Shown here: piece after piece, positions 37,827 to 47,862 of the stretch | How the letters are laid out: each line of letters opens with the position of its first letter | Numbering within the stretch: position 1 is the first letter of the stretch | Source of the DNA: Nitrospira sp. | Lineage (GTDB): Bacteria; Nitrospirota; Nitrospiria; Nitrospirales; Nitrospiraceae | DNA length: 60,393 nucleotides | Direction of reading: 5' to 3' | Assembly (NCBI GenBank): GCA_024998645.1 | Contig: JACOEJ010000009.1 | Location: forward strand, 1 to 60,393 | Program-made: the position numbers and the translations under genes | The notes under the pieces: model-generated | The model's input: only the letters and a program-made list of their open reading frames with translations | Databases searched by the model: none | Told to the model about the DNA's origin: nothing

Positions 37827-38834
37827 TCACGAGACAGGCTGAGCACGCCGTGTGCCTAGCGATGCCATGAATTGCTCAATCAGCTCAACGACCCGATCGG
37901 CGGTTTGACTGGTAGACTCCTGCTCATCGATCATCAACCACGTAATTCCCGGCTCCTTTCGAAACCAGGTCATCTGACGTTTCGCAAACTGCCTGGTATC
38001 CTGCTTGAACCGTCGCACCATCTCGATCGCATCATACTCACCGGCAAATTGCGCGGCGAGGTGCCGATACCCCAGCCCCTTCATCGATCCAAGCGCCCGG
38101 CTATACCCGCGAACCAGTAGAGCCCGGGTCTCTTCTACCATGCCATGCGCCAGCTGCCAATCGATACGGGCTTCGATCCGACGATGGAGATGCTCTTTGG
38201 GACGCTGCAGCCCGATCAGCAACGTTGGAAACGCCGCAATTTGCGATTGATGATGGGCGTGCAAGGAGGCGAGTGAACAGCCCGCCAAGCGATAAACCTC
38301 CAGGGCCCGAATCACTTTTGACTCATCGTTGGGATGAAGCCGTGAGGCGGTGACAGGATCCACTCGCACGAGCTCGGCATAGAGGCCTTCGCGCCCCTGC
38401 GCGGCCACCAGCGCCATGAGTTCCCGCCGGATTTCCGCATCGGCCTCCGGCGCCTCACAGATTCCCCGAATCAACGTGCGGATATAGAGCCCGGTTCCAC
38501 CGACGACCAGAGGAAGCCGGCCATCCCGTATCACTCGATCGATTTCATCTAAGGCATCCCGCTGATAGCGCCCGGCGTTATAGGGCTCATCGGGATCCAC
38601 GAGATCGATTAACCGATGCACAATACCCTGCCGCTCTTGCAACGACGGCTTATCCGTACCGATGTCCATCCCGCGATAGACCTGGCGGGAATCGGCTGTC
38701 AGGATCTCGGTGTTGTAGCGCCGGGCCACCTGGACTCCGACCGCACTCTTCCCTGTGGCCGTAGGCCCCAGCAAGACGACGAGGGGGCGATGCCGGCGAA
38801 TCGTGTCGGCCATCATATCGGATTGAGTGGGCAT
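37827..38834 (-). CDS. miaA: tRNA dimethylallyltransferase
   Basis: LGPTATGKSAVGV, EILTADSRQVYRGMDIGTDKP, GTGLYIRTLIRG. Confidence 0.95.
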   Translation of the reverse strand: MPTQSDMMADTIRRHRPLVVLLGPTATGKSAVGVQVARRYNTEILTADSRQVYRGMDIGTDKPSLQERQGIVHRLIDLVDPDEPYNAGRYQRDALDEIDRVIRDGRLPLVVGGTGLYIRTLIRGICEAPEADAEIRRELMALVAAQGREGLYAELVRVDPVTASRLHPNDESKVIRALEVYRLAGCSLASLHAHHQSQIAAFPTLLIGLQRPKEHLHRRIEARIDWQLAHGMVEETRALLVRGYSRALGSMKGLGYRHLAAQFAGEYDAIEMVRRFKQDTRQFAKRQMTWFRKEPGITWLMIDEQESTSQTADRVVELIEQFMASLGTRRAQPVS

Positions 38835-38858
38835 GGTGAGGATCTCAATTCTGCTCGA

Positions 38859-40673
38859 CTACCACCCGACCCGACCAAACAGCTTCTCAAGCTCGTCCCC
38901 GGTCAGTTGAAAGACCGTCCGCCTTCCATGCGGACACGTTTGGATCTTCCCTTCAGCAAGCCAATCCTCGGTCAACTGCTGGATCTCCTGAAGCCCCATC
39001 GACCGACCGGCCCGCACCGCACTGTGGCAGGCCAACGAGGCCAGAACGGGACGCACACGCGCTTCAAGACTGGACGCTTGCCCCCAAAGGCTTAGATCCT
39101 CCAGCAAATCTTGCAGGAAGGCCGAGGCGTTGATCGGGCCGATCCCGAGCGGCACGCTCCGCACAAGGACTGCCGACTTGCCGAACGGCTCGAGTTCGAG
39201 ACCCAGTTTCTCCAGCTCGCCTTGGTAGCGCTGCAGAAGGGCAGCATGAGGGGCGGACAGTTCCACCGACTCCGGGATCAACAACGGTTGCGAGGCCATC
39301 CCACGAGCCCCCCACGCCCGGTATAACCGCTCAAATAAGACGCGCTCATGAGCCGTATGCTGATCCAGGATGGTCAACGCCCCACCCACCTGTACAACCA
39401 GATACGTGTGGTGAAGCTGTCCGAACACCACCACATCCGACGAAGGAACACGCACATACGGCTCAGCCGCTTCATTCACAAACGCGAGCTGATCGACTGA
39501 CGTTGGAAGGCTGCCGATTGCCTGAAGATCTGCCTGGCCTGTTCCCGCCGAAGGCGCCGTCGCCTGAGCGGGAAACCACGCCCGCGACAGTCCCTTGTTG
39601 ACAACCGACTCTCCAGGCTCTCGCGGGACAAAGGACTCGCCGGCTGCCGGCTCGTTTCGACTGAGCGCCTGTCGCACAGCACGTCGGACCAGCTGATGGA
39701 TCGCTTCCTGTTCCGCAAAGCGAACTTCACGCTTCGAGGGGTGCACATTCACATCCACACGATCCGGATCGACCTCAAGAAACAATACGAACTGAGGTTG
39801 CTGCCCCTTGGGGAGGAACGAACCATAGCCTTCGACAATCGCATGGGAAACAGCCGCATTCCGGACCGGCCGGCGATTGACGAAGAGTTCTTGCGGCGTT
39901 CGCGACGCCTTCGCATGGTTCGGATCGATGATGATTCCGCTGAGCCTCGCGCCCGGCTGTCCGGCCTCTACCGGAACGGGACGATCGAGCATGAACCGCG
40001 GATAGACCTGGCCGATACGGTCCCGGTCCGTCGCCACAGCGGGATAGTTCAACGTCTCCTGCCCGTTACAGATCAATTTGAAATGCACCCCGGGCCAGGC
40101 GAGCGCCGCCTGCTGCAAGACACGCGTGATATGGGACGATTCCGTCGGGACAGATTTGAGAAACTTTTTACGCGCCGGCTGATTGTGAAAAAGATCGGTG
40201 ACTTCAATGCGCGTCCCGACAATCGGGGGAGCATCAAGGACCTGCGGGGTCGCTCCGCTCCGCATCTGCAACTCGGTACCCGCAGGATCCGACTGCATAG
40301 CCGTGACGAGACGCACATTCGAGACCGAGGCAATACTGGGGAGGGCCTCCCCGCGGAATCCCATCGTGCGGATGGACCATAAATCCTGATCGGACCGCAG
40401 CTTGCTGGTGGCGTGACGTTCGAAGGCTTGCGGCGCGTCGGCCCGGCTCATACCCTCACCGTCGTCCGTCACACGAATGCTCGCGAGGCCCCCGTCCTTG
40501 ATCTCGACGGAAATGGTCTTGCTCTGCGCATCCAGACTGTTTTCGATGAGCTCTTTGACCACGGAGGCAGGACGTTCGACTACTTCGCCGGCGGCGATCC
40601 GGCTCACGACGTCTCCCGGCAGGATGCGAATTTTTCCGCTCGAACTGGTCGTCAGCACAACACTACACTCCAC
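38859..40673 (-). CDS. mutL: DNA mismatch repair protein MutL
   Basis: IAAGEVVERPASVVKELIENSLDA, GFRGEALPSIASVS, QHTAHERVLFERL; N-terminal start uncertain. Confidence 0.95.
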   Translation of the reverse strand: MECSVVLTTSSSGKIRILPGDVVSRIAAGEVVERPASVVKELIENSLDAQSKTISVEIKDGGLASIRVTDDGEGMSRADAPQAFERHATSKLRSDQDLWSIRTMGFRGEALPSIASVSNVRLVTAMQSDPAGTELQMRSGATPQVLDAPPIVGTRIEVTDLFHNQPARKKFLKSVPTESSHITRVLQQAALAWPGVHFKLICNGQETLNYPAVATDRDRIGQVYPRFMLDRPVPVEAGQPGARLSGIIIDPNHAKASRTPQELFVNRRPVRNAAVSHAIVEGYGSFLPKGQQPQFVLFLEVDPDRVDVNVHPSKREVRFAEQEAIHQLVRRAVRQALSRNEPAAGESFVPREPGESVVNKGLSRAWFPAQATAPSAGTGQADLQAIGSLPTSVDQLAFVNEAAEPYVRVPSSDVVVFGQLHHTYLVVQVGGALTILDQHTAHERVLFERLYRAWGARGMASQPLLIPESVELSAPHAALLQRYQGELEKLGLELEPFGKSAVLVRSVPLGIGPINASAFLQDLLEDLSLWGQASSLEARVRPVLASLACHSAVRAGRSMGLQEIQQLTEDWLAEGKIQTCPHGRRTVFQLTGDELEKLFGRVGW

Positions 40674-40727
40674 AGCATCTCGAAGAAGGCTGACTGCGTG
40701 AGGCAGGAGATCGCGCGCCCGCGACCG

Positions 40728-41501
40728 TCACCGAATATCGGCGAGTTTATTCTTTGCGAGCTTGGCTTCATCCGAGGCAGGGAACTCCTCGATGACCCGC
40801 TTGAGATATTTCCTGGACTTCACCAAATCACCGGTTTCCGCCGTCGCCAAACCCAGCTTATAGAGGGCAGCAGAGACTTTTTCGTTCCCGGGGTATTCCG
40901 CGACGAGATACTCGAACGTCGTTGTGGCGCGCGCGTAGTCCTTCTGATTATAGAGCGACTCTCCCAACCAGTAATGCGCGTTCGGCGTCAACGAAGTCCC
41001 GGGAAAATCTTTGGTGAATCGCTGAAATCCTGATACCGCCAGATCGTACTTTCCGTTCAGAAAATCGTTGTACGCGAGATTGAAGGCGGATGTCGGGGTG
41101 ATGCCGGGCATGCCGGACACAATAGAGGAACTCTCGCCTTGACCTGTAGACTTGCTCGGCTTCGCCGCTTTCGGCGCATCAGACACGGCAACGTCGGCCC
41201 GGGCGGATGCGAGTCCGCCGCCCTCTTCAAGCTTGGCCAGCTTCGACTCCAGCTTTTGAAGGCGCGCTGCCAACTCATCAACCCGCGGCTTGCCCGACTC
41301 AACATCCTTGACACGTTCGACCGATTCGAGACGCCGCAAGACCGCATCGACCCGCTGATGGTCCTGCTCCTGGGAGCGCGACACCGTCGAGAGTTGGTCC
41401 CGCAGCTCGACAAAATCTGCATGTTTGGCGCATCCCGGCAAGATCAGTAACGAACCCGCGACTCCGATCGCCGTCACATACGGGGTAATAAAGGCTCGCA
41501 T
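40728..41501 (-). CDS. Tol-Pal system protein CpoB/YbgF-like
   Basis: Lipobox LILPGCAK, coiled coil, then AYNDFLNGKYDLAVSGFQRFTKDFPGTSLTPNAHYWLGESLYNQKDY. Confidence 0.88.
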   Translation of the reverse strand: MRAFITPYVTAIGVAGSLLILPGCAKHADFVELRDQLSTVSRSQEQDHQRVDAVLRRLESVERVKDVESGKPRVDELAARLQKLESKLAKLEEGGGLASARADVAVSDAPKAAKPSKSTGQGESSSIVSGMPGITPTSAFNLAYNDFLNGKYDLAVSGFQRFTKDFPGTSLTPNAHYWLGESLYNQKDYARATTTFEYLVAEYPGNEKVSAALYKLGLATAETGDLVKSRKYLKRVIEEFPASDEAKLAKNKLADIR

Positions 41502-41506
41502 GGAAT

Positions 41507-43036
41507 CTATCGACCCTCCTTCAACTGAACCAGCTTGTCAGATGCTTTTCCAGCTTCGGGGCTCCTCGGATACAGCGTGACCACTTGTTTAAATGCAGAC
41601 GAGGCCCGCTTCTTATCCTTCAAGGCAAGATAGGCATAGCCCTTCTTCAAAATGGCGGCCGGCACTTTCTCACTTCGCGGATAATCCAGCTCGACCTTGT
41701 CATACGCATCGATGGCTCGCTTGAAATCCTTGGCCCCGTAGTAGGCCTCTCCAAGCCAATAGCGGGCATTCGGAGCAAGGTCCGAGTTCGGATAGTTGGC
41801 GATGAACGCTGAAAACCCCCGTCGCGCTCCCTCTAAATCACCGTCACGGAATAGAGCCAGCACCCGTTCATATTGTCCACGGTCTGCCGCGACATCGACT
41901 ACTGGAGCAGGGGTAGCGACAACCGGAGCTTCCACAGGAGCGGAGATCGACGCCACCGGGGCAACGGGACTCTCCCCCTCCTCCGGTGAGGCCTGCTGAG
42001 ACTGAGCCTGGTGCGAAGACGAAGCAGACTCAGCCTCCTGCACGTGCCGTTCAGGTGCGGGGGCTTCCATTGAAGGAGAAAGGGCAGATCGTTGCGCCTG
42101 CTTGAGATTCTGTGTACGCCCTCCGTTCTTTTGGCTCACTTGCTCCAAAGACCGGCCCAATGAATCGATCCGGCGATCCTGCTCATCAAATCGCGCTGAG
42201 AATTTCTGGCTGACTGATTCCAGCGTCTTGACCACCGACGCGACGCTCTTATTGACCCCATCAAGGTGACCGGCCATGGTCCGATTGGACTCATTTATAT
42301 GCGAAACTGCGGCCTTGTTGTCTGTATCAACTTTGTTTGATACCGCCCGCGCCTCCTGCTCATCCTGAGTGACACGATCATTCAAACTCGTGAACGCTGT
42401 TTTGAATCCGGTGAGCGACTGGTTAAACTGGGTCAGGTTCTGAGTCACTTTCTGATCCAGATTCTGTTGACTGGCCTCCAGATCTCTCCGCTGTCCATCA
42501 AGCCGTTCGGCTACTTTCCGATCCAACACCTCATTGCTCTGCTTCACGGCCATCAGCACGTCGCGTTTGAGGTCTTCCGTCGCCTTACTGACCGCCCGGG
42601 ATAACTCGTCGAGACGTGCATTTACTTTGGCATCTTGCGTTTCAAGACTTTTCTGCAACCAGACATAGCGAGTGTTGGTATCCGTCTCTAGCTTGGCTGC
42701 CAGCTGTTCCAGTTTCTTCGTTTGCTGTTCCAACTGCGCCGAGCGATGCTTAAGGTCTTCCTGCTTGGACTGAAGCTCCTCCGCCTGGTGCCGCGCTTTT
42801 TCCAGTTCCCCACGAAGTTGCGGCAGATCCTGCTCCCGCAGGTTGGAAATCTCTTGGCTCTGCCGCGCGCGCGTCTGAGAGAGCTGATCGTCCTGCTGCT
42901 TAAGCTTCTGCTGCAGGGCTCGCTCGGTTTGTTTGAGATCGGCTTGTTGCGCCACACATCCGGACAACAGCGTGAAGAGCATGACTAGAACCACAGCCAC
43001 TACACACCTCACTTGCTGGAGATGATCCTGATCCAT
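41507..43036 (-). CDS. Second, long coiled-coil CpoB/YbgF-like TPR protein
   Basis: Lipobox LFTLLSGCVA, ~300-aa coiled coil, YERVLALFRDGDLEGARRGFSAFIANYPNSDLAPNARYWLGEAYY. Confidence 0.85.
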   Translation of the reverse strand: MDQDHLQQVRCVVAVVLVMLFTLLSGCVAQQADLKQTERALQQKLKQQDDQLSQTRARQSQEISNLREQDLPQLRGELEKARHQAEELQSKQEDLKHRSAQLEQQTKKLEQLAAKLETDTNTRYVWLQKSLETQDAKVNARLDELSRAVSKATEDLKRDVLMAVKQSNEVLDRKVAERLDGQRRDLEASQQNLDQKVTQNLTQFNQSLTGFKTAFTSLNDRVTQDEQEARAVSNKVDTDNKAAVSHINESNRTMAGHLDGVNKSVASVVKTLESVSQKFSARFDEQDRRIDSLGRSLEQVSQKNGGRTQNLKQAQRSALSPSMEAPAPERHVQEAESASSSHQAQSQQASPEEGESPVAPVASISAPVEAPVVATPAPVVDVAADRGQYERVLALFRDGDLEGARRGFSAFIANYPNSDLAPNARYWLGEAYYGAKDFKRAIDAYDKVELDYPRSEKVPAAILKKGYAYLALKDKKRASSAFKQVVTLYPRSPEAGKASDKLVQLKEGR

Positions 43037-43072
43037 TCTCACCATCCGTGTGGCGCTCCCAAACATTCGATG

Positions 43073-43780
43073 CTACTTCCCGGACTTCACGACCACATGG
43101 CCGCGACGATTTTGTGCATAACAGGCTTCGCTATGGTCTTTGCAAAACGGCCGCTCTTTCCCGTACGACACCACGCCCAAGCGATTGGCACTCACACCGA
43201 GCTCGACCAAATAGTTCCGGGCCGCCTTCGCGCGCTTCTCACCCAGCACCAGGTTATAGGCTGAGGTTCCACGCTCATCGCAATGCCCTTCAATCTTCAA
43301 TTGAGCCCCCGGATTCCCCTTGATCCACTCGGCATCGCGGGAGAGCGCCTGGCGTCCCTCCTCTGAGATCGCAAAGCTATCATAGCCGAAGAACACATCT
43401 CGCAAACCGGCCGCATCAGCAGCGGCTTGCTCGGACCGGATTTCATCCATCTGACGACCGCTCTGGGAAGGATCCAGCTTCGCCATCATCGTCCCGCCGT
43501 TCACGCGCTCCTCGCCGGGATTCTTATCGAGCCCGCGCAACCCGCCTGATCCGTCGCGACCGGCCAACGAGGTATCAGGGAAATTGGAGCTGACTCCGCC
43601 ACCAGTAGATCCAGTTGGTCCGCCTATTCCACCGGCACCGGGAGCTCCTTTGGCCATGCCAGCCTGTGAGGACTGGGTGTCCCCGCCTGACTGCACGGAC
43701 TTCTTCGAACAGCCCGGCATCGTGACCAGCAACAGACCGGCCAGCATCGGAATCGACCATTGTGATAACGTCGCGCTCAT
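43073..43780 (-). CDS. pal: Peptidoglycan-associated lipoprotein Pal (OmpA-like)
   Basis: Lipobox VTMPGCSK; FFGYDSFAIS...LKIEGHCDERGTSAYNLVLGEKRAKAARNYLVELG; ATG 43780 with GAAGGAG upstream. Confidence 0.93.
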   Translation of the reverse strand: MSATLSQWSIPMLAGLLLVTMPGCSKKSVQSGGDTQSSQAGMAKGAPGAGGIGGPTGSTGGGVSSNFPDTSLAGRDGSGGLRGLDKNPGEERVNGGTMMAKLDPSQSGRQMDEIRSEQAAADAAGLRDVFFGYDSFAISEEGRQALSRDAEWIKGNPGAQLKIEGHCDERGTSAYNLVLGEKRAKAARNYLVELGVSANRLGVVSYGKERPFCKDHSEACYAQNRRGHVVVKSGK

Positions 43781-43865
43781 AGATTCGCTCCTTCTTCTAG
43801 AGATATCTCCCGGCCTATCCGGCGAGACATCTTCAATGTGTGATCGTGTGTATCGACCAGGTGAA

Positions 43866-45188
43866 TTACGACGCCGGCGACCAGGCCGGCGCACTGTTGT
43901 GCGTGCCAGTAAATGTGACCCGCTCCAAATCTTTTCCGTCTGCGTTAATCATATAAATCTGGCTCTTCCCATCCACGGTCGAACTAAAGACCAGATGCCT
44001 TCCGTCCGGAGACCAGGATGGTGAATCCTCAACCCCGGGCCCTGCCGTGAGTTGCACCCGCTTCTGCCCGTCCGGCGTGATGAGACACAACTTATACTCT
44101 TTCTTGGGCGTCCGGCACACATACGCAATCCAGTTTCCCCGAGGCGACCAAGCCGGCGCCGCATTGTAGTCCCCCTCAAATGTCAGGCGACGAACATTCG
44201 TGCCGTCGGCGCTCATGAGAAACACCTGGGGGCCGCCACTCCGATCCGACGCAAACGCCAGTTCCCGCCCTGAGGGAGCCCAGGACGGTGAGAGATCTCC
44301 CGATGCGTGTGTCGTCATGCGCTGCATGGCCTTCGTTCTGGTATCGAGTTTATAGAGTTCTGAATTGCCCTCATGGCTCGACGCGAATGCCAGAAAATTA
44401 CCATCGGGCGACAATGCCGGCGTGATGTTCAATCCAGCCAGCGACACAATCGTCCACCGTTTTCCGGTGGCTAATTCGATCATATCGATATCCTGCGTAT
44501 TGCGATTGCGATACGCCGTAAACACCAGAAAACGGCGGTCGGGCGACCAGCGCGGCATCAGGTTCAAGAAGCCATCCGATGTCAGCTGGCGTGGCTCATA
44601 CCCGTCATAGTCCATCACAAACAGCTCCCGCGCCGTTCCCTGCTCGGACACGTAAGCAATTTTCGTGCGGGCAATACCCGGTTCGCCGGTATACCGAAAC
44701 ACTAATTCATCCGCAAAGCGATGGGCCATCAGGCGTACGACTGAAGAAGACCCGACGTAGCGTTTTCCGCCGACAATCTCATCCGATTCGCCATCATAGA
44801 CGAATCCGTCCATGCTCACATCGGCTTCCTTGTCCCCGTCCTTCGCACCGGCCTTTCCCCAGACCAGCACCGAAACACCGTTTTCTTTTGCCTGCTTGAA
44901 CACCGGATGTGGGCCGGTGCCTACATCCCGCACTTTGATACCGAGACTCGGAAGATCCACGAGTGAAAACACGAGCGATCGCCGGATGTCGGCCTTCAGC
45001 ACCTCTTCAAGCCGTCCTCCCAGCCACTCCGGACCACCCGCATTCTGGATCCCGATCACGCCCAGAGGAATTTTTTGAAAGTCCGGCCTGGTCGCCTCAA
45101 GAAATACATCGGCCGCACCGGACTCGATGATCCCGATGAGCCCGACCGACACCAAGCAACCCAACATGCACCACGTTCGGAATGTCAT
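43866..45188 (-). CDS. tolB: Tol-Pal beta-propeller protein TolB
   Basis: Repeated WSPDGRxLVFxS blades; AYVSEQGTARELFVMDYDGYEPRQLT. Confidence 0.95.
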   Translation of the reverse strand: MTFRTWCMLGCLVSVGLIGIIESGAADVFLEATRPDFQKIPLGVIGIQNAGGPEWLGGRLEEVLKADIRRSLVFSLVDLPSLGIKVRDVGTGPHPVFKQAKENGVSVLVWGKAGAKDGDKEADVSMDGFVYDGESDEIVGGKRYVGSSSVVRLMAHRFADELVFRYTGEPGIARTKIAYVSEQGTARELFVMDYDGYEPRQLTSDGFLNLMPRWSPDRRFLVFTAYRNRNTQDIDMIELATGKRWTIVSLAGLNITPALSPDGNFLAFASSHEGNSELYKLDTRTKAMQRMTTHASGDLSPSWAPSGRELAFASDRSGGPQVFLMSADGTNVRRLTFEGDYNAAPAWSPRGNWIAYVCRTPKKEYKLCLITPDGQKRVQLTAGPGVEDSPSWSPDGRHLVFSSTVDGKSQIYMINADGKDLERVTFTGTHNSAPAWSPAS

Positions 45189-45191
45189 GGG

Positions 45192-46235
45192 TTATCCGTT
45201 TTGTTCTCCCACCGTAAACGTGAAATGAGCATCGAAGTAAGATTCAGTGAGATCCGCGGGAAACATCGGCAACGGATTGGCCGTCACGACCGCCCGCTTC
45301 CCTGCTAAATCGAAATACTCATTTCCCGACGACTGCTCGACCGCCACACCACTCACGCTCCCATCCCGATGCAATCGGAACTTCACCACGACGCGGTACG
45401 CCTGCGCCGTCACATCAACCGGAGGCGCAGCCCACATGCTGCTGATCTTGCGGCGCACTTGCGCCAAATAGGCATTGGAGCCCGGAGCCATCCCGGGAAC
45501 TTTCAATGTCGTATCCACCGCTTTCACGCTCGGCGCTTTCGCCTCGAGTTGAGGCGCCGGCGTCGGCTGGGACTCCGCATGAGCCACCCTGGACTCTTGG
45601 GGCAGCTCCGGTCTCTTAATCTTGCTAAGCTCTTCGTCCAGCTCCCGATTGAGTTCGTCGGTCAGAGACGGCCGCGGCTTCGTTTCCGCCGGCCTTTTTG
45701 TCACGATCTTCGCTTCGGACACCACCGGAACATCCGGCAATTTCAGCTTGGGGACATTCGCAACCGCCGGCTCCTGAACTTTTTTCGGCTTGTCAGCCGG
45801 ACTGTAATCGCCAAACTTTGGAGCGTCCGGAGGTAACTCAATGCCCTTCAACAAATCACGCATCGGATTTTGCGCAGCCTTGGTGGGAGCAGCCACCTCT
45901 CGCTGAACTACGGGCGGCATCACTGGAGCAGCTTTCACCGGAGGCGTCGGGACCGGAGTCTCCACCTGCTTCACCGGTACTTTGACCGGCTCAACCGCTT
46001 TAACGGGCTCAACCGCCTTGACCGGAGGGGTCGGCAGGCTGGCCAGGGAAATTTCGATGGACGCTAACGGCCGCTCACCATGCTGCGGTAACCGCACCCA
46101 GGTGACGAGAATAAAGACACCCAGGTGAAGCGCTATGGACCACACCACCGCCCGCTTCAAGCGGCGGGTCAACTGGCCCTGCAGTCCCTCATCCAGCCAA
46201 GCCCGGGAGTGCGCTGCAACCTGTACCATGGCCAA
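45192..46235 (-). CDS. TonB/TolA-like energy-transducing protein
   Basis: N-terminal TM, proline/valine-rich linker, C-terminal YLAQVRRKISSMWAAPP...VVKFRLHRDGSVSGVAVEQSSG. Confidence 0.88.
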   Translation of the reverse strand: MAMVQVAAHSRAWLDEGLQGQLTRRLKRAVVWSIALHLGVFILVTWVRLPQHGERPLASIEISLASLPTPPVKAVEPVKAVEPVKVPVKQVETPVPTPPVKAAPVMPPVVQREVAAPTKAAQNPMRDLLKGIELPPDAPKFGDYSPADKPKKVQEPAVANVPKLKLPDVPVVSEAKIVTKRPAETKPRPSLTDELNRELDEELSKIKRPELPQESRVAHAESQPTPAPQLEAKAPSVKAVDTTLKVPGMAPGSNAYLAQVRRKISSMWAAPPVDVTAQAYRVVVKFRLHRDGSVSGVAVEQSSGNEYFDLAGKRAVVTANPLPMFPADLTESYFDAHFTFTVGEQNG

Positions 46236-46243
46236 CCGATGTC

Positions 46244-46687
46244 CTATTTATTTCGACGCGGGATCGCCACGTCTGTCACCCGTTCAGGGCCGGCAGGATC
46301 GGTCACCATCCCCAATTTCTCAATCCCGGCCTTCTTCACTCCGTCCATCACCTGGATCACTACGCCATAAGGCACGTCGCGATCGGCCCGGAGATAGACC
46401 GACACATCGGCATGCTCTTCCTTCAGGAGTTTCAACTTGCGTTCCAATTGGACGGCACTCACCTGGTCCTTATCGAGATACAAGCGCTGATCCTTCTCGA
46501 TTGTCAGAACCGCTCGAATCTCCGGCTTGATCGTGTTCGACGCAGACGTCGGTAACTTGATATCCATGCCCCGATAGAGCATCGGTGCCGTCACCATAAA
46601 AATGACCAGCAGCACCAGCACGACATCGACCAGGGGAATAATATTGATCTCCGCCATGAAGCGGCGTTGGCGTGTTTCGAGGATCAT
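46244..46687 (-). CDS. tolR: TolR/ExbD biopolymer transport protein
   Basis: AEINIIPLVDVVLVLLVIFMVTAPML. Confidence 0.93.
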   Translation of the reverse strand: MILETRQRRFMAEINIIPLVDVVLVLLVIFMVTAPMLYRGMDIKLPTSASNTIKPEIRAVLTIEKDQRLYLDKDQVSAVQLERKLKLLKEEHADVSVYLRADRDVPYGVVIQVMDGVKKAGIEKLGMVTDPAGPERVTDVAIPRRNK

Positions 46688-47376
46688 CCCTTCGTCCCTA
46701 TGGAAGCCGGCTTAGCCTTCGGTGCCATCAACGTCAGAAGCTCCACCGTCACCGTATCCATGCGGAACGCGGTGCCGCGGATACGGGACAGGAAGTAGTT
46801 GTAGGCAATCACCGCGGGAATCGCCGTGAACAATCCGGCCGCCGTCGCCACCAGCGCTTCGGACACGCCGGGCGCTACTGCAGCAATACTGGCAGTTCCC
46901 TGCGAACCGATTTCCCTGAACGAATCGATGATCCCCATCACAGTCCCCAGCAATCCGACGAACGGGCTGATATTTCCCGTCGTGGCGAGAAAGGGAAGAT
47001 ACGACTCAAGGTGAGAGAGCTGTCCCTGCGCAATATGCTGAGCCGTGCGCTCCATCACGTGGCGGTCTACAGGAAGAGCGCTTCCACCATCCTGAAACTC
47101 GCGTCCAGTCCCAAGCCGATCAACCACGCCATGGAAGATTTTGGCGCAAGGGCTCCCGGTCGAACGCTGGGCATGGCGCACTACTTCATCGACATCCTTG
47201 GCCTTCAATAGCACGGTCATAAACCGCCGGTCTTCTCTGTCGGCGGACTTGAAGACTTTCAACTTGAGGAGAATCACGGCCCAGGATACGACTGACAGCA
47301 GGAGGAGAAGAAAGAGGACGACTTTCGACACCACGCCCAGTGATCCAATGAGAGCCATGGGACCTGACTGGAACAT
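46684..47376 (-). CDS. tolQ: TolQ/ExbB MotA-type proton channel protein
   Basis: LPFLATTGNISPFVGLLGTVMGIIDSFREIG...GVSEALVATAAGLFTAIPAVIAYNYF. Confidence 0.93.
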   Translation of the reverse strand: MFQSGPMALIGSLGVVSKVVLFLLLLLSVVSWAVILLKLKVFKSADREDRRFMTVLLKAKDVDEVVRHAQRSTGSPCAKIFHGVVDRLGTGREFQDGGSALPVDRHVMERTAQHIAQGQLSHLESYLPFLATTGNISPFVGLLGTVMGIIDSFREIGSQGTASIAAVAPGVSEALVATAAGLFTAIPAVIAYNYFLSRIRGTAFRMDTVTVELLTLMAPKAKPASIGTKG

Positions 47377-47450
47377 AGGACGCTAGCGTCTCCCTCCTCT
47401 ATTCATGACACACCGTAGTGTGATGGAGTGTACTCAACCCTGAAGAAAAA

Positions 47451-47527
47451 TGGCGGGGCCGACGGGATTTGAACCCGCGACCTCCAGATTGACAATCTGG
47501 CGTCCTAACCAGCTGAACGACGGCCCC
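47451..47527 (-). tRNA. tRNA-Asp (anticodon GTC), CCA encoded
   Basis: GGGGCCGTCGTTCAGCTGGTTAGGACGCCAGATTGTCAATCTGGAGGTCGCGGGTTCAAATCCCGTCGGCCCCGCCA; all stems pair. Confidence 0.97.
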
Positions 47528-47654
47528 GCGCGATTCTTCTATATGGCGGATGGTCGGAACGACAAGACGATTGACTATGCAGCCGTTCAAGTCCCGAAAT
47601 CAGAAATGATAATATCTTCCTTTTTCGATCTGCCCCTACACACCGGCTTACCTC

Positions 47655-47730
47655 TGGTAGGCGGAACAGGGATCGAACCTGCGACATCCACCGTGTAAAG
47701 GTGGCGCTCTACCAACTGAGCTATCCGCCC
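47655..47730 (-). tRNA. tRNA-Val (anticodon TAC), CCA encoded
   Basis: GGGCGGATAGCTCAGTTGGTAGAGCGCCACCTTTACACGGTGGATGTCGCAGGTTCGATCCCTGTTCCGCCTACCA; all stems pair. Confidence 0.97.
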
Positions 47731-47862
47731 GTTTTTCTTAGCAACGTTGGCGGATGCTACCAAGTCCATCCGGCCTTGTCAACCGATTCTCGCACTCTTC
47801 TTGCAGTTTTCTTGTGCTCCTGCAGCATTTTCATTCGTCACGGCTCGAGGACGGCAAGAATC

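Noticed and set aside
45960-46040. short tandem repeats (GGCTCAACCGC-like)
   Set aside because: Encodes the VKAVEPVKAVEPVK linker of the TonB/TolA-like protein, a common low-complexity spacer.
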